A stretch of DNA of 31,507 nt from an uncultured Collinsella sp. (GCA_900542235.1 UQNB01000019.1:1-31507), one strand, 5' to 3'. Counted from the first letter of the stretch, positions 1 through 8,262 are shown. Notes: generated by a model not told the origin, from the letters alone. Translations and numbers: made by a program.

Positions 1-135
1 GAGGCGCTGCAAAAAACAAAAAAGAACGCCCCGCCGGAGCCACGGCACCTTGCCTTTCAATCGTCGGGCATGACCACCAGGTCTATGCCCTCCTCTTTCA
101 AGGCAATCTGCCGCACCTCGAACGGTCGACAAATA
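1..135 (-). other. 3' flank of cysS, no intact gene
   Basis: This stretch lies downstream of cysS. On the minus strand one frame ends at a TGA at 57-59 and reads, over its last part, EVRQIALKEEGIDLVVMPDD. The frame is closed by a stop at 180-182 and has no convincing start or ribosome site, so it is not called as a gene. Below it, at about 10-30, the minus strand is G/C rich and then T rich (TTCTTTTTTG). That would suit a transcription end, but the stem is weak. Confidence 0.3.
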
Positions 136-1602
136 CTAGAGACTCTTAATACGAGTACCGGCGGCAGTATCCTCGATCGTCAGCCCGAGGTCCTTGAGCT
201 GGTCGCGGATGGCGTCGGCCAGATCCCAGTTCTTGGCGGCACGGGCCTCGGCACGGGCCTCGAGAATCTTGGCAGCGGCCTCGTCCACGTCGTCACCCGT
301 GTAGGCGACCAGGCCGGCGGCAACGCCCAGCAGGCCCAGCGGCAACTCGACCTTGGGCTCGGGGAGCTCGACGCCAAACGTATCGAGCAGCTCGACCAGC
401 GTATCGGCAGCAGCAAGCGCAGCGGCCTTGTCGGCAGCATCGCCCGCCTGCTCCAGGTACTGGTTGCACTCGGTCACAAAGCCAAAGACAGCACCCATGG
501 CACCGGCAGTGTTAAAGTCGTCGTCCATGCACTCCTTAAAGGCGGCACGGGTCTCGGCGGCCTTGGCGGCAAACGCCTCAGATGCTGCCTCATCGGCATC
601 GGCCGCCGCATGGTTCGCGGCCCAGCGCAGGTTCTCGACCGTACCGGCGATACGCGTAAGCGAGTTCTCGGCACCCTCCAGGCGCTCCCAAGAAAAGTCG
701 AGCGGCGAGCGATAGCTCGTCTGCAGCATCAGCAGGCGCAGGGCCGCAGCAGAGTGCTGTTCGAGCACCTCGGCCAGCGTAAAGAAGTTTCCGAGCGACT
801 TGGACATCTTCTCGCCGTCTACCAGCAGCATGCCCGTGTGCATCCAGGTGTTGGAGAAACCCTGGTGCCAGGCGCAGGTGGCCTGGGCACACTCGTTCTC
901 GTGATGCGGGAAGGCAAGGTCGGAGCCGCCGCCGTGGATGTCGATCGGGGTGCCCAGGTAGCGATGCACCATGGCGGCGCACTCGGTGTGCCAACCGGGA
1001 CGGCCTTCGCCCCAGGGGCTCGGCCAGCTGGGTTCGCCGGGCTTAGCGGCCTTCCACAGGGCAAAGTCGAGCGGGTCGTTCTTGTCCTCGTTCTCCTCGA
1101 TGCGCGCGCCAACCATCAGATCGTCGATGTTGCGGCCCGAAACCTGACCATAGTTGGGATCGCTGCGCACGGCAAAGTACACGTCGCCGTTATCGGCGGC
1201 GTAGGCATGGCCCTGCTCGATAAGCGTCTTGATCATAGCGATCATGGGGCCGATCTCCTTGGTGGCGCGGGGGCGCACATCGGGATCGAGCACGTTGGCG
1301 GCACGCATGACGCCGATGAACTTGTCGGAGAACTCGGTCGCGACCTCGGCGGCCGTGCGGCCCTGCTCGTTGGCGCGCTTGATGATCTTGTCATCGACAT
1401 CGGTGAGGTTCTGGGCGAACGTGACCTCGTAGCCGCTCGCGATGAGCCAGCGACGAATCACGTCAAAGCTGATGAACGTGCGAGCATTGCCGATGTGGAT
1501 GTTGTCGTAGACCGTGGGGCCGCACACGTACATGCGGACCTTGCCGGACTCGATGGGCTGGAACTCTTCCTTTTTATGGGTAGCGCTGTTGTAGATACGC
1601 AT
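136..1602 (-). CDS. cysS: cysteinyl-tRNA synthetase
   Basis: A 488-residue class I aminoacyl-tRNA synthetase that charges tRNA-Cys with cysteine in the cytoplasm. The Rossmann domain has the zinc ligand Cys27 in YVCGPTVYDN and the HIGH signature as HIGN at 36-39. Further zinc-site residues lie in GWHTECAAM and FPHHENE, and the second ATP signature is KMSKS in GEKMSKSLGNF. The C-terminal helical anticodon-binding part ends in a family-like DTAAGTRIKSL. Length is slightly above the usual 460-480. The ATG has an AAGGAG ribosome site that overlaps the end of ispF, only 3 nt upstream. It is therefore almost certainly cotranscribed with ispF, ispD and disA. Confidence 0.97.
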   Translation of the reverse strand: MRIYNSATHKKEEFQPIESGKVRMYVCGPTVYDNIHIGNARTFISFDVIRRWLIASGYEVTFAQNLTDVDDKIIKRANEQGRTAAEVATEFSDKFIGVMRAANVLDPDVRPRATKEIGPMIAMIKTLIEQGHAYAADNGDVYFAVRSDPNYGQVSGRNIDDLMVGARIEENEDKNDPLDFALWKAAKPGEPSWPSPWGEGRPGWHTECAAMVHRYLGTPIDIHGGGSDLAFPHHENECAQATCAWHQGFSNTWMHTGMLLVDGEKMSKSLGNFFTLAEVLEQHSAAALRLLMLQTSYRSPLDFSWERLEGAENSLTRIAGTVENLRWAANHAAADADEAASEAFAAKAAETRAAFKECMDDDFNTAGAMGAVFGFVTECNQYLEQAGDAADKAAALAAADTLVELLDTFGVELPEPKVELPLGLLGVAAGLVAYTGDDVDEAAAKILEARAEARAAKNWDLADAIRDQLKDLGLTIEDTAAGTRIKSL

Positions 1603-1605
1603 TCG

Positions 1606-2100
1606 TTACTCCTTAACGGTTTTCTGTAGCAGGCAGACGGCCCAGGCGCCAATTCCCTCGCCCTGGCCTTCCCAACCGAGCTTTTCGGTCGTGGTGGCGG
1701 CGACGCCCACGTTTTCGACGTCGACACCCAGGGCATGAGCAAGGTTGACGCGCATGGCATCGCGGTGCGGAGTGATCTTGGGTTGCTGGCAGGCAATGGT
1801 GCAATCGGCATCGACAAACTCAAAGCCAAGCTCGCGCGCATAGTCCATCACGCGAGCGAGCAGCACCATCGAATCGGCACCCTCGTAGGCGGGATCGGTG
1901 TCGGGGAATAGCTTGCCGATATCTCCCCCGCGGCAGGCGCCCAGAATGGCGTCGGCCAAGGCGTGCGCGAGCACATCGGCATCCGAGTGGCCCAGCAGGC
2001 CGCGCTCGTAGGGAATGTCAACCCCGCCGATGATACATCGACGCCCCTCCACCAAACGGTGGACGTCGTAGCCGTGGCCAATGCGCAGGTTACTGAACAT
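1606..2100 (-). CDS. ispF: 2-C-methyl-D-erythritol 2,4-cyclodiphosphate synthase
   Basis: A 164-residue enzyme of the MEP isoprenoid pathway that cyclises CDP-ME 2-phosphate to MEcPP with release of CMP. It works as a trimer with divalent metal at the active site. The N-terminus shows the metal-binding motif GHGYDVHRL (Asp12, His14), then LLGHSDADVLAHALADAI and DIGKLFPDTDP, and it ends with the expected EGIGAWAVCLL stretch. I chose the ATG at 2100: the open frame runs 11 codons further up, but those overlap ispD and do not match the family. The gene overlaps ispD by 11 nt, which implies translational coupling. IspD and IspF are often adjacent or fused in bacteria, and here they are separate proteins. 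Confidence 0.96.
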   Translation of the reverse strand: MFSNLRIGHGYDVHRLVEGRRCIIGGVDIPYERGLLGHSDADVLAHALADAILGACRGGDIGKLFPDTDPAYEGADSMVLLARVMDYARELGFEFVDADCTIACQQPKITPHRDAMRVNLAHALGVDVENVGVAATTTEKLGWEGQGEGIGAWAVCLLQKTVKE

Positions 2101-2818
2101 GGGGAAGGTCCTCTCCCTCGGCCATGCGACCAAGCAGAATCGCGGTTACGGGACGCAGGTCCTCGGGCACCGTCACCTTAAGGTTATCGCGCGGGCTCTG
2201 GACACAGCGGACGCGCCCGCCCATGCGCTCGACCAGCGAAGAATCGTCGGTCCCGATAAAGCCCTCGGCGATAGCTGCGGTGTGGGCGCGCTTCATGGCG
2301 TCGACGCTAAAGATCTGCGGTGTCTGCGCGGCCCAGTAGAGCTCACGCGGCGGCGTCTCGACGATATTGTCGCCGTCGACGATCTTGAGCGTGTCGATCG
2401 CGGGCTGACCGCATACGACACCGTCGAGGGCGCGGTCGTCCACAAGCACGTCGATCGCATGATCGATGGCCTCGGTCGTGATGAGCGGACGGGCGCCGTC
2501 GTGGATGGCGACATATTCGAAACCCGCCGGAACCGCATGCACGCCGGCACGGGTGGAATCCTGACGGGTATCGCCGGCATCGGCGAAGCTGATGGGCGTG
2601 TTATACGAATACGGGTCGATGGCCAGGCGGCGCATCTCGGCACGACGCTCGGCAGGGCAAACCACGACGATGTGGCCGACCTTATTGCTACGGTCAAATG
2701 CGCGGATGGACCAGCTCATAAGCGGACGGCCCGCTACATTGACGAGCTGCTTACCACCGGGGTTACCAAAGCGCTGGCCGCTGCCACCGGCAACGACCAC
2801 GGCGCATACGGGCGCCAT
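2090..2818 (-). CDS. ispD: 2-C-methyl-D-erythritol 4-phosphate cytidylyltransferase
   Basis: A 242-residue nucleotidyltransferase that transfers CMP from CTP to MEP, the third step of the MEP pathway. The N-terminal CTP-binding signature is VVVAGGSGQRFG, followed by GKQLVNVAGRPLMSWSI. Further on come HDGARPL, AAQTPQIF and TDDSSLVE, all in family order. The start codon shares one base with the disA stop (TAATG arrangement), so translation is probably coupled to disA. Length fits the usual 225-240 residues. No lesion is seen. Confidence 0.95.
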   Translation of the reverse strand: MAPVCAVVVAGGSGQRFGNPGGKQLVNVAGRPLMSWSIRAFDRSNKVGHIVVVCPAERRAEMRRLAIDPYSYNTPISFADAGDTRQDSTRAGVHAVPAGFEYVAIHDGARPLITTEAIDHAIDVLVDDRALDGVVCGQPAIDTLKIVDGDNIVETPPRELYWAAQTPQIFSVDAMKRAHTAAIAEGFIGTDDSSLVERMGGRVRCVQSPRDNLKVTVPEDLRPVTAILLGRMAEGEDLPHVQ

Positions 2819-3885
2819 TATGCGTTCCCCTGTTTGGTACCCTTCATGCGGTACAGGGAGTCCGCAAGAATGGCAGGGTTGTTGACGCCAAAGTCGCCCA
2901 GGCGCTCCGGATCCTCGCTGATGTCATCCATGAGCTCCTGCAGCGAGCCGTACTCGTCGACGATCTTCTCGGCCACGCCGTCGCGCACGACGGACACGCG
3001 CGAAAGCGTGCGCAGGCCCAGCGGCGTCATGACGGAGTCCTCGTCCAGGTCGTCGTAACCCAGAACTGCCGCCACGTGCTGCGGGTCGGACAGGTCCTTA
3101 GGCGTCATACGGCTCAGGTTGGCGCGGATCTTTTCGGCATTGGCCTCGGAGGAATCACTCGCATAGTCGCGAATCATCAGGTCGTACTCGGTATCCATGC
3201 TGGAGCCGGCGAGCTGCTCGAGCTGCATCTGCACGAGCTTGCCCTGGTTGCCCAGCTTGACAATGCAATCCTTAAGTTCGGTCTTTGCCTGCTGCATGAT
3301 CTCGAAGCTCGAGAAAATCCCGGTAATGTCGGCGAGCGTAACGTAGTCGTCGAGCTCGAGGGCCGTCAGGCGCAGTAGGGAGCGGTCGAGCGACTGACGG
3401 GTAGTCTGGAGCGTGGCGACGAGCTGGTTGACCGAGCTCATGATGGTGGTGACGGGCTGGATCTCATAGCTCTTGCCGTGAACGTACACGTTGACGACGG
3501 CACGACGGGCCGAGACCGAGATCACGATGGCATCGGTGAGCACCGACATGCGAGCGGCAGTGCGGTGACGCATGCCCGTCTCGCTCGTGGCAAGCGAGGG
3601 ATCGGGATTGAGGTGGAAGTTGGCGCGCAGGATCTGGGTGAGGTCGCCGTCGATAACGATGGCACCGTCCATCTTGGAGAGCTCGAACAGGCGGTTCGAG
3701 GTGAACGAAATGTTGAGTGGGAAGCCGTCGTTACCGGCAGCGAGCACGTTTTCGGTGTCGCCGACGCAGATAAGGGCACCCAGGTGACCGGCGATGATCA
3801 TGTCGAGGGCGGTGCGGATCGGCTGACCAGGTGCCGTCAGGCGGATGGCCTGTTCCATACGCTTTTGCAGCTCGTTCTTATCCAA
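2818..3885 (-). CDS. disA: DNA integrity scanning diadenylate cyclase DisA
   Basis: A 355-residue protein that makes cyclic di-AMP from two ATP. In studied relatives it also scans DNA for branched structures and signals damage. The N-terminal DAC domain shows DGA at 73-75 and RHRTA at 106-110, the two catalytic signatures. The middle is a helical linker and the C-terminus a helix-hairpin-helix region. Length matches known DisA proteins (about 357). No ATG is available: the frame closes 12 codons upstream, and the best start is TTG at 3885 with GGGAG about 8 nt before it. It is the first gene of the disA-ispD-ispF-cysS run and faces away from mntP, so a promoter should lie in 3890-4020, though none is clear. 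Confidence 0.95.
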   Translation of the reverse strand: MDKNELQKRMEQAIRLTAPGQPIRTALDMIIAGHLGALICVGDTENVLAAGNDGFPLNISFTSNRLFELSKMDGAIVIDGDLTQILRANFHLNPDPSLATSETGMRHRTAARMSVLTDAIVISVSARRAVVNVYVHGKSYEIQPVTTIMSSVNQLVATLQTTRQSLDRSLLRLTALELDDYVTLADITGIFSSFEIMQQAKTELKDCIVKLGNQGKLVQMQLEQLAGSSMDTEYDLMIRDYASDSSEANAEKIRANLSRMTPKDLSDPQHVAAVLGYDDLDEDSVMTPLGLRTLSRVSVVRDGVAEKIVDEYGSLQELMDDISEDPERLGDFGVNNPAILADSLYRMKGTKQGNA

Positions 3886-4042
3886 GGCATCGCTCCCATC
3901 GCATACGCTCCATAAACGCTAAATAGTTTCTCACGGTTTGTCCCCGCGGCGCTCGCGAAATCCGATGCTTACAGAATGAGCGAACACCGCTGAGAGCCTC
4001 AACCCAAATGAGCTGTTCATGTGGTAGCATCGGGATTCAAAT

Positions 4043-4133
4043 GAATGAGGGAGTAGTCGCGTGACCGGGTTCGCCTCCGGTGGCGCGGCAAGTCAACATA
4101 CTGGCCGACACGGTCTGGCTTGCCTTAATGAAC
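4043..4133 (+). promoter_or_regulatory. yybP-ykoY-type manganese riboswitch aptamer
   Basis: The leader of mntP carries the two conserved strings of this family: GGGAGTAG at 4049-4056 and GTCAACATACT at 4092-4102. A first hairpin lies between them, with CCGG pairing at about 4064-4080. The second string sits in the 5' side of a stem closed by GGCAAG (about 4087) and CTTGCC (about 4119). The family senses Mn2+ and often precedes mntP/yebN-type exporters, as here. The outer P1 helix is not obvious in my reading, so the boundaries are approximate. Confidence 0.85.
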
Positions 4134-4134
4134 G

Positions 4135-4179
4135 AGACTCGTGGTTGTACGCGCGGCGCGTACGCCACGGGTCTTTTTT
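4135..4179 (+). terminator. intrinsic terminator in the mntP leader
   Basis: The 10-nt arm AGACTCGTGG (4135-4144) pairs with CCACGGGTCT (4165-4174), with one G-U pair. It is extended inside by GTACGCG against CGCGTAC around a 3-nt loop, and a run of T follows. It lies directly after the aptamer and before the mntP ribosome site, so it is the expected expression platform: terminate without Mn2+, read through with it. Confidence 0.85.
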
Positions 4180-4180
4180 G

Positions 4181-4230
4181 TTACTCCCCTGTCAGAAGTA
4201 CACGCGGGTTCGCCCGCAAGGAGGGAGCCA
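4181..4230 (+). promoter_or_regulatory. possible second control point at the mntP ribosome site
   Basis: TACTCCC at 4182-4188 is the exact complement of GGGAGTA in the aptamer (4049-4055). Its CTCCC also complements GGGAG within the mntP ribosome site AAGGAGGGAG (4219-4228). Between them is a small hairpin, GCGGG and CCCGC around a TTCG tetraloop (4204-4217). The element could switch between pairing with the aptamer and masking the ribosome site. This is inference from complementarity only. Confidence 0.4.
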
Positions 4231-4234
4231 AACC

Positions 4235-4813
4235 ATGGGACTCGTAGAGCTCGTGCTGCTCGCCATTGGCCTTTCGATGGACGCCTTTGCCGTATCCATC
4301 TGCAAGGGCCTTGGCATGAAGAAGATCAACCTTAAGGTCGCCGTAGTGCTCGGCCTGTTCTTTGGCGGCTTCCAGGCCGGCATGCCCGTGATCGGATGGG
4401 CGCTTGGCAGCCAGTTTATGGGCATCATCGGCCCCATCGACCATTGGATTGCCTTTATCCTTTTGGCCTTCATCGGCGGCAAAATGCTGTGGGAGGCTTT
4501 TACCGAGGACGAGGATGAAGGCGACGGCAAGAATGCCGAAAAGATTGAACTGAGCGAGTACCTGATCCTCGCCATCGCCACTTCAATCGACGCCCTGGCC
4601 GTGGGCATCTCGTTCGCCGCGCTTTCGGTCGACATCGTTCCCGCTGTATCGCTTATCGGCGTCACAACGTTTATCTTCTCCGTCGCCGGCGTAGCGATCG
4701 GCCACACCTTTGGCGCGCGCTACGAAAAACCTGCCACCATCGTGGGCGGCATCGTGCTCATCCTCATCGGACTTAAGATCTTGCTTGAGCATCTGGGGAT
4801 TTTGGCGCTGTAA
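4235..4813 (+). CDS. mntP: manganese efflux pump MntP
   Basis: A 192-residue inner-membrane exporter of Mn2+. It has two homologous halves of three membrane helices each, and each half has the hallmark acidic motif: LSMDAFAVSI near the N-terminus and TSIDALAVGISF in the second half. A charged cytoplasmic loop (EDEDEGDGKNAEK) separates the halves. I placed the start at the ATG at 4235 behind AAGGAGGGAG. The frame stays open 58 codons upstream, but that part is the riboswitch and terminator. Length matches the family (about 188). The manganese leader supports the substrate. A strong hairpin follows about 38 nt after the stop. Confidence 0.95.
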   Translation: MGLVELVLLAIGLSMDAFAVSICKGLGMKKINLKVAVVLGLFFGGFQAGMPVIGWALGSQFMGIIGPIDHWIAFILLAFIGGKMLWEAFTEDEDEGDGKNAEKIELSEYLILAIATSIDALAVGISFAALSVDIVPAVSLIGVTTFIFSVAGVAIGHTFGARYEKPATIVGGIVLILIGLKILLEHLGILAL

Positions 4814-4850
4814 CGCCAAACACAATCGCTCAAAACTCAACGCCAGTACA

Positions 4851-4883
4851 AGGCCTCATGCAAAGTTTTGCATGAGGCCTTTT
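4851..4883 (+). terminator. mntP terminator, perfect 14-bp hairpin
   Basis: AGGCCTCATGCAAA (4851-4864) and its exact complement (4867-4880) surround 2 nt, followed by TTTT. It ends the mntP transcript. The stem contains ATGCAAA, the same core as the neighbouring hipBA operator, so it may also serve as an auxiliary HipB site. Confidence 0.75.
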
Positions 4884-4928
4884 CGTGCAGACTTTTGCAT
4901 GTCATACTGATATGCAAAAGTCTGCACG
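4884..4928 (+). promoter_or_regulatory. hipBA operator, 17-bp perfect inverted repeat
   Basis: CGTGCAGACTTTTGCAT (4884-4900) is repeated in exact inverse at 4912-4928 around an 11-nt spacer. The spacer contains a -10-like CATACT (4903-4908). The site ends 13 nt before the hipB start. HipB proteins bind palindromes over their own promoter, so autoregulation is expected. A good -35 was not seen. Confidence 0.75.
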
Positions 4929-4941
4929 TTAGGAGATCGCC

Positions 4942-5373
4942 GTGAATACCCTTCCCATCACCACACCGCGCCAAGCTGGCATCTACGTGCGCCAGGCACG
5001 CGAGGCTCAGGGTCTCACCCGTGCCGCCCTCGCCAAAACGGCCAGTGTTTCAGAGCGCCTGCTCGCATCGCTCGAGCTAGGAGACGCCACCGGCATTCGA
5101 CTCGACAAGTTGCTGTCCGTCTTTAACGCACTCGGCATAGGTCTCTTTGCGCAAAGCGATAACGACTCCATCGCATCGCCCTCCGAACATCCGACGACGA
5201 AAGCGGATCTCCCTATCGCGAACTCGAATGCCCTGCCAAAGCCAAGCGTAGGCAGACGACCCGCTCGACAGGGAACGCCATCTTCCTATGGTGCCTTGCT
5301 GGCCCAAATCGCAGCCGAGCAAGGCCTTTCCGACACTTCAGACCTCTCCTTTGACTGTAAGGTTGTGAAATAA
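4942..5373 (+). CDS. HipB-like helix-turn-helix antitoxin
   Basis: A 143-residue protein with an Xre-type HTH domain at about residues 10-70 (QAGIYVRQAREAQGLTRAAL, then ASVSERLLASLELG and LDKLLSVFNALGIGL). It should bind the upstream palindrome and neutralise the HipA kinase encoded next. The start is GTG at 4942 with AGGAG 6 nt before it. The C-terminal half (about 75-143) is Ser/Pro/Arg rich and without a recognisable domain, which makes the protein longer than the 88-residue E. coli HipB. Its TAA directly abuts the ATG of hipA. With its toxin gene interrupted, the protein may now act only as a DNA-binding regulator. Confidence 0.85.
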   Translation: MNTLPITTPRQAGIYVRQAREAQGLTRAALAKTASVSERLLASLELGDATGIRLDKLLSVFNALGIGLFAQSDNDSIASPSEHPTTKADLPIANSNALPKPSVGRRPARQGTPSSYGALLAQIAAEQGLSDTSDLSFDCKVVK

Positions 5374-6678
5374 ATGGCAGAGATGGAGCTTGCGACCCTC
5401 ATTTGTGGCGAAATCGCAGGCGCTCTCCGGCAAGACGAGCATGGACTCTGCAGCTTTGTATACGCCCCAACCTATCGCGGAACACCACTATCGCTTACAA
5501 TGCCGCTTTCCAATCGCACGTATGGCCATAACATCGTCCGCCCGTTCCTATTTGGCCTTTTGCCCGACAGCCAAGAGCAGCGTCGCGCTATTGCCGCCGA
5601 GCATGACGTTGCATCCAACAACCCCGTCGCCCTCTTGTGCCATATCGGTCTTGACTGCGCAGGGGCCGTTCAGTTTTGTCGAACCGATCAATTAGGCGCC
5701 GCCCGCGGCAGGGTCTCGGCATACCGCCCGCTTACCAATTCTCAAATCGCTCACAAGCTCAAAGCAATTCGCGATGACGAAAGAGAGACATGGATGGGCT
5801 CCAACGAAAGCTGGTCCCTGGGCGGCAACCAAGGCAAATTTGCACTAGCTTGGCATGATGGCCAATGGTGCGAATGTCTAGGGTCATCCCCCACTACCCA
5901 TATCTTCAAAAATGGTGTCGTTGGGTTCAAACATCAGGCCTTAAACGAATTCGTCTGCATGAAAACGGCTCGGCGTGTTGGCATTCCAACTGCCAACGTC
6001 TCCTATAGCACATTTTAAGACGAAGCCGCGCTCGTCGTTGAACGGTACGACAGAATGGTCAATAGCAGCGGAAATATCGAAAGGCTGCATCAGGAGGACT
6101 TTTGCCAGGCGCTCGGTGTATTGCCAAGCCAGAAATACACCGCCGACGGAGGACCAACCACACGAGACATCCAAGAACGACTGATTAACACAGTCCCCCA
6201 CCACATGAATCTTGTGCTTTTTACCTATATGTTGTTCTATAACGCCATTATCGGAGCGCCTGACGCACACGCTAAAAACTACTCGCTCATCCTAGGTAAA
6301 GGCACAAACGCAGCGCTCGCACCCATGTACGATGTCGCATCGGGCTTGGCGTACGAGCGTATGCGCCGCCGGGCGCGCCTTGCCATGAGCGTTGGCGGCG
6401 AAAATCGAGTGGGGCGCATCGGTCCAGGCGCTATCCGCCGATACCACGGTATGGGCGACCCCGCGCTGGAGGCGGCGCTCACCGATGCCGGGCTATCCGA
6501 GAAGTTTTGCTTTGCGACCATGATGGACCTCGCCTACGAGGTGCCCATTTGCATGGAAGAGATCATGGACGAACACGCCGACCTGCCCGGCATGGCGGAC
6601 CTGCGCGAGCACATGCTCGGCCCCGTCCGCGAAAACTGCCAGCGCACCCTCGACCTCATCAAGGCGGATATGGGCTAG
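5374..6678 (+). pseudogene. HipA-family serine/threonine kinase toxin, interrupted by one stop
   Basis: The reading frame spans 434 coding positions and is broken only by a TAA at 6016-6018 (codon 215). Both sides are in the same frame, so this is a nonsense change rather than a frameshift. Upstream are the HipA N-terminal lobe, the glycine-rich SLGGNQGKFAL (148-158) and THIFK (175-179). Downstream the text resumes with DEAALVVERYDR, RLHQEDFCQALG, the catalytic GAPDAHAKNYSLIL (Asp297, Asn302) and MYDVASG (Asp320). The 214-residue product would lack the catalytic loop, and no ribosome site precedes the internal ATG at 6055. HipA kinases cause dormancy, in E. coli by phosphorylating glutamyl-tRNA synthetase. 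Recent loss, readthrough or sequencing error are all possible. Confidence 0.85.
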
Positions 6679-6702
6679 GCGCCAATCAATCCACATTTCT
6701 TA

Positions 6703-6749
6703 AAAGAAGAGGGGGGGCACCCGTCGCAAAAGTTCGGATGCCCCCTCTC
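6703..6749 (-). terminator. pepD terminator, facing hipA
   Basis: On the minus strand GAGGGGGCATCC pairs with GGTGCCCCCCTC around a 17-18-nt loop and is followed by TTCTTTT. It lies between the convergent ends of hipA and pepD. The T run suits the pepD direction, and the hairpin may also slow transcription from hipA. Confidence 0.75.
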
Positions 6750-6804
6750 GTAATGTCATTTGCAATCCGCTAGCACGTGGCTCGAACTGCTGCTAGCGCG
6801 ACCC

Positions 6805-8262
6805 TTACGCGGCAAGGCGCTTGAGGACGTCGATGAGCAGCTCGTAGAAGCGCTCGGCAGAAGCGAGCTCCATGCTCTCGTCCGGGGTGTGGACATCGGA
6901 GAGCGTCGGGCCCACGGCGATGGCGTCCAGGCCGTGCAGGGCCTCAGCAAACAGGCCGCACTCAAGGCCGGCGTGAATGGACTCGATGCGCAGCTCGGAG
7001 CCAAAGAGCTCGCGATAGCTCTCGACGAAGATGTCGCGGACCGGCGAATGCTCGGCATAGCTCCAGCCGGGATACTCGAACTCGAACTTGGCGTCGAAGC
7101 CCAAGACATCGGCCAGCGTCTGCAGGCGGTCCTTGAACTCGTTCTGCAGCGAGGTGATCGAGGAGCGCGGGGACAGCATGATCTTGACCTGGTCGTCGGA
7201 AGTGGCGACCACGCCGATGTTGGAGGAAACCTCGACGGAGCCGTCGGTGGCGACGTTGCGGCGAATCACGCCGTTAGGGGCAAGACGCAGGGCGCGGATG
7301 AGGGCAAGCGCGGACTTCTGATCCATGGCCTCGACCTCGGCGTCGTCGGCAATCTCGACGGTGCAGGTAAAGCCGGGGTCGAAGACCTCGAGCTCGGCAG
7401 TGACGTCGGCGATGATGTCCTTTGCGATCTGGGCCGCGGCCTCGGCGGCAGCGTGGTCGGCGTAAACCAGCTCGGCCTTGCACTCACGGTTGATGGCGTT
7501 GTCCTTAGTGCCGCCGTTAAAGCTAACGATGGCGGGCTCGCCGGCGACCATCAGGCGGTCGATGATGCGGGCCATGATGAGGTTGCCGTTGCCGCGCTCC
7601 AGGTTGATATCGTTGCCGGAATGACCACCCAGTAGGCCGGAGATGTCGAGCGTGAGGGTGCTGCCGGTCTTGTGCTCGCGCACGATGGGGCAGGTGTAGG
7701 TAACAACGACGCCGCCAGCGCAGCTGACGGTGGCAACGCCCTCTTCCTCGGAGTCAAGGTTAATCATGGTGCGGGCGCTAATCTGGGACTTGTCGAGCGT
7801 CTCGGCGCCGACCAGGCCAGTCTCCTCGTCGGTGGTGAATACGCACTCGAGGGCGGGGTGAGCAATCGAATCGTCGTTGAGCACAGTAAGCATCAGAGCG
7901 ACAGCAATACCGTTGTCGGCGCCCAGGGTGGTGCCGTTAGCGGTGAGGACGCCGTCCTTCACGACCAGGTCGATACCGTCGGTCGTAAAGTCGTGCTCAA
8001 CAGAGCCCAACTTGTCGCACACCATATCGATGTGGCCCTGCAGCATCACAGTCGGGGCATTCTCGGCGCCGGCAGAAGCGGGCTTGCGAATGATGACGTT
8101 GTAGACCTCGTCCTGGTACACATCGAGGCCGCGCTCCTTGGCAAACGCAACCAGGAAATCGCTGATGCCCTTCTCGTTGCCAGACCCACGGGGGATCGCG
8201 CTGACCTCCTCAAAGAAATGGAACAGCTGGGCGGGCTCGTAGCCGGTAATCTTGTAGTCCAT
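6805..8262 (-). CDS. pepD: aminoacyl-histidine dipeptidase (M20 family)
   Basis: A 485-residue cytosolic zinc dipeptidase of the PepD type, which cleaves Xaa-His and other dipeptides. Metal and catalytic residues are in place: GHIDMV (His77, Asp79), LGADNGIA (Asp116), DEETGLVGA (Glu146/147), NLDSEEEG (Asp170) and, near the C-terminus, HAGLECGLF. The spacing equals E. coli PepD shifted by three residues, and the length is the same. I chose the ATG at 8262 with AAGGAGG just before it; a longer frame to 8367 has no family match. It stands alone between a terminator and the toxin-antitoxin pair. Confidence 0.95.
   Translation of the reverse strand: MDYKITGYEPAQLFHFFEEVSAIPRGSGNEKGISDFLVAFAKERGLDVYQDEVYNVIIRKPASAGAENAPTVMLQGHIDMVCDKLGSVEHDFTTDGIDLVVKDGVLTANGTTLGADNGIAVALMLTVLNDDSIAHPALECVFTTDEETGLVGAETLDKSQISARTMINLDSEEEGVATVSCAGGVVVTYTCPIVREHKTGSTLTLDISGLLGGHSGNDINLERGNGNLIMARIIDRLMVAGEPAIVSFNGGTKDNAINRECKAELVYADHAAAEAAAQIAKDIIADVTAELEVFDPGFTCTVEIADDAEVEAMDQKSALALIRALRLAPNGVIRRNVATDGSVEVSSNIGVVATSDDQVKIMLSPRSSITSLQNEFKDRLQTLADVLGFDAKFEFEYPGWSYAEHSPVRDIFVESYRELFGSELRIESIHAGLECGLFAEALHGLDAIAVGPTLSDVHTPDESMELASAERFYELLIDVLKRLAA

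Noticed and set aside
4061..4234. N-terminal extension of mntP
   Set aside because: The extended frame covers the riboswitch and terminator, has no ribosome site, and would add 58 residues absent from the family.
6055..6678. Second half of hipA as an independent gene
   Set aside because: It is in the same frame as the first half, starts in the middle of a kinase fold and lacks a ribosome site. It is the tail of an interrupted hipA.
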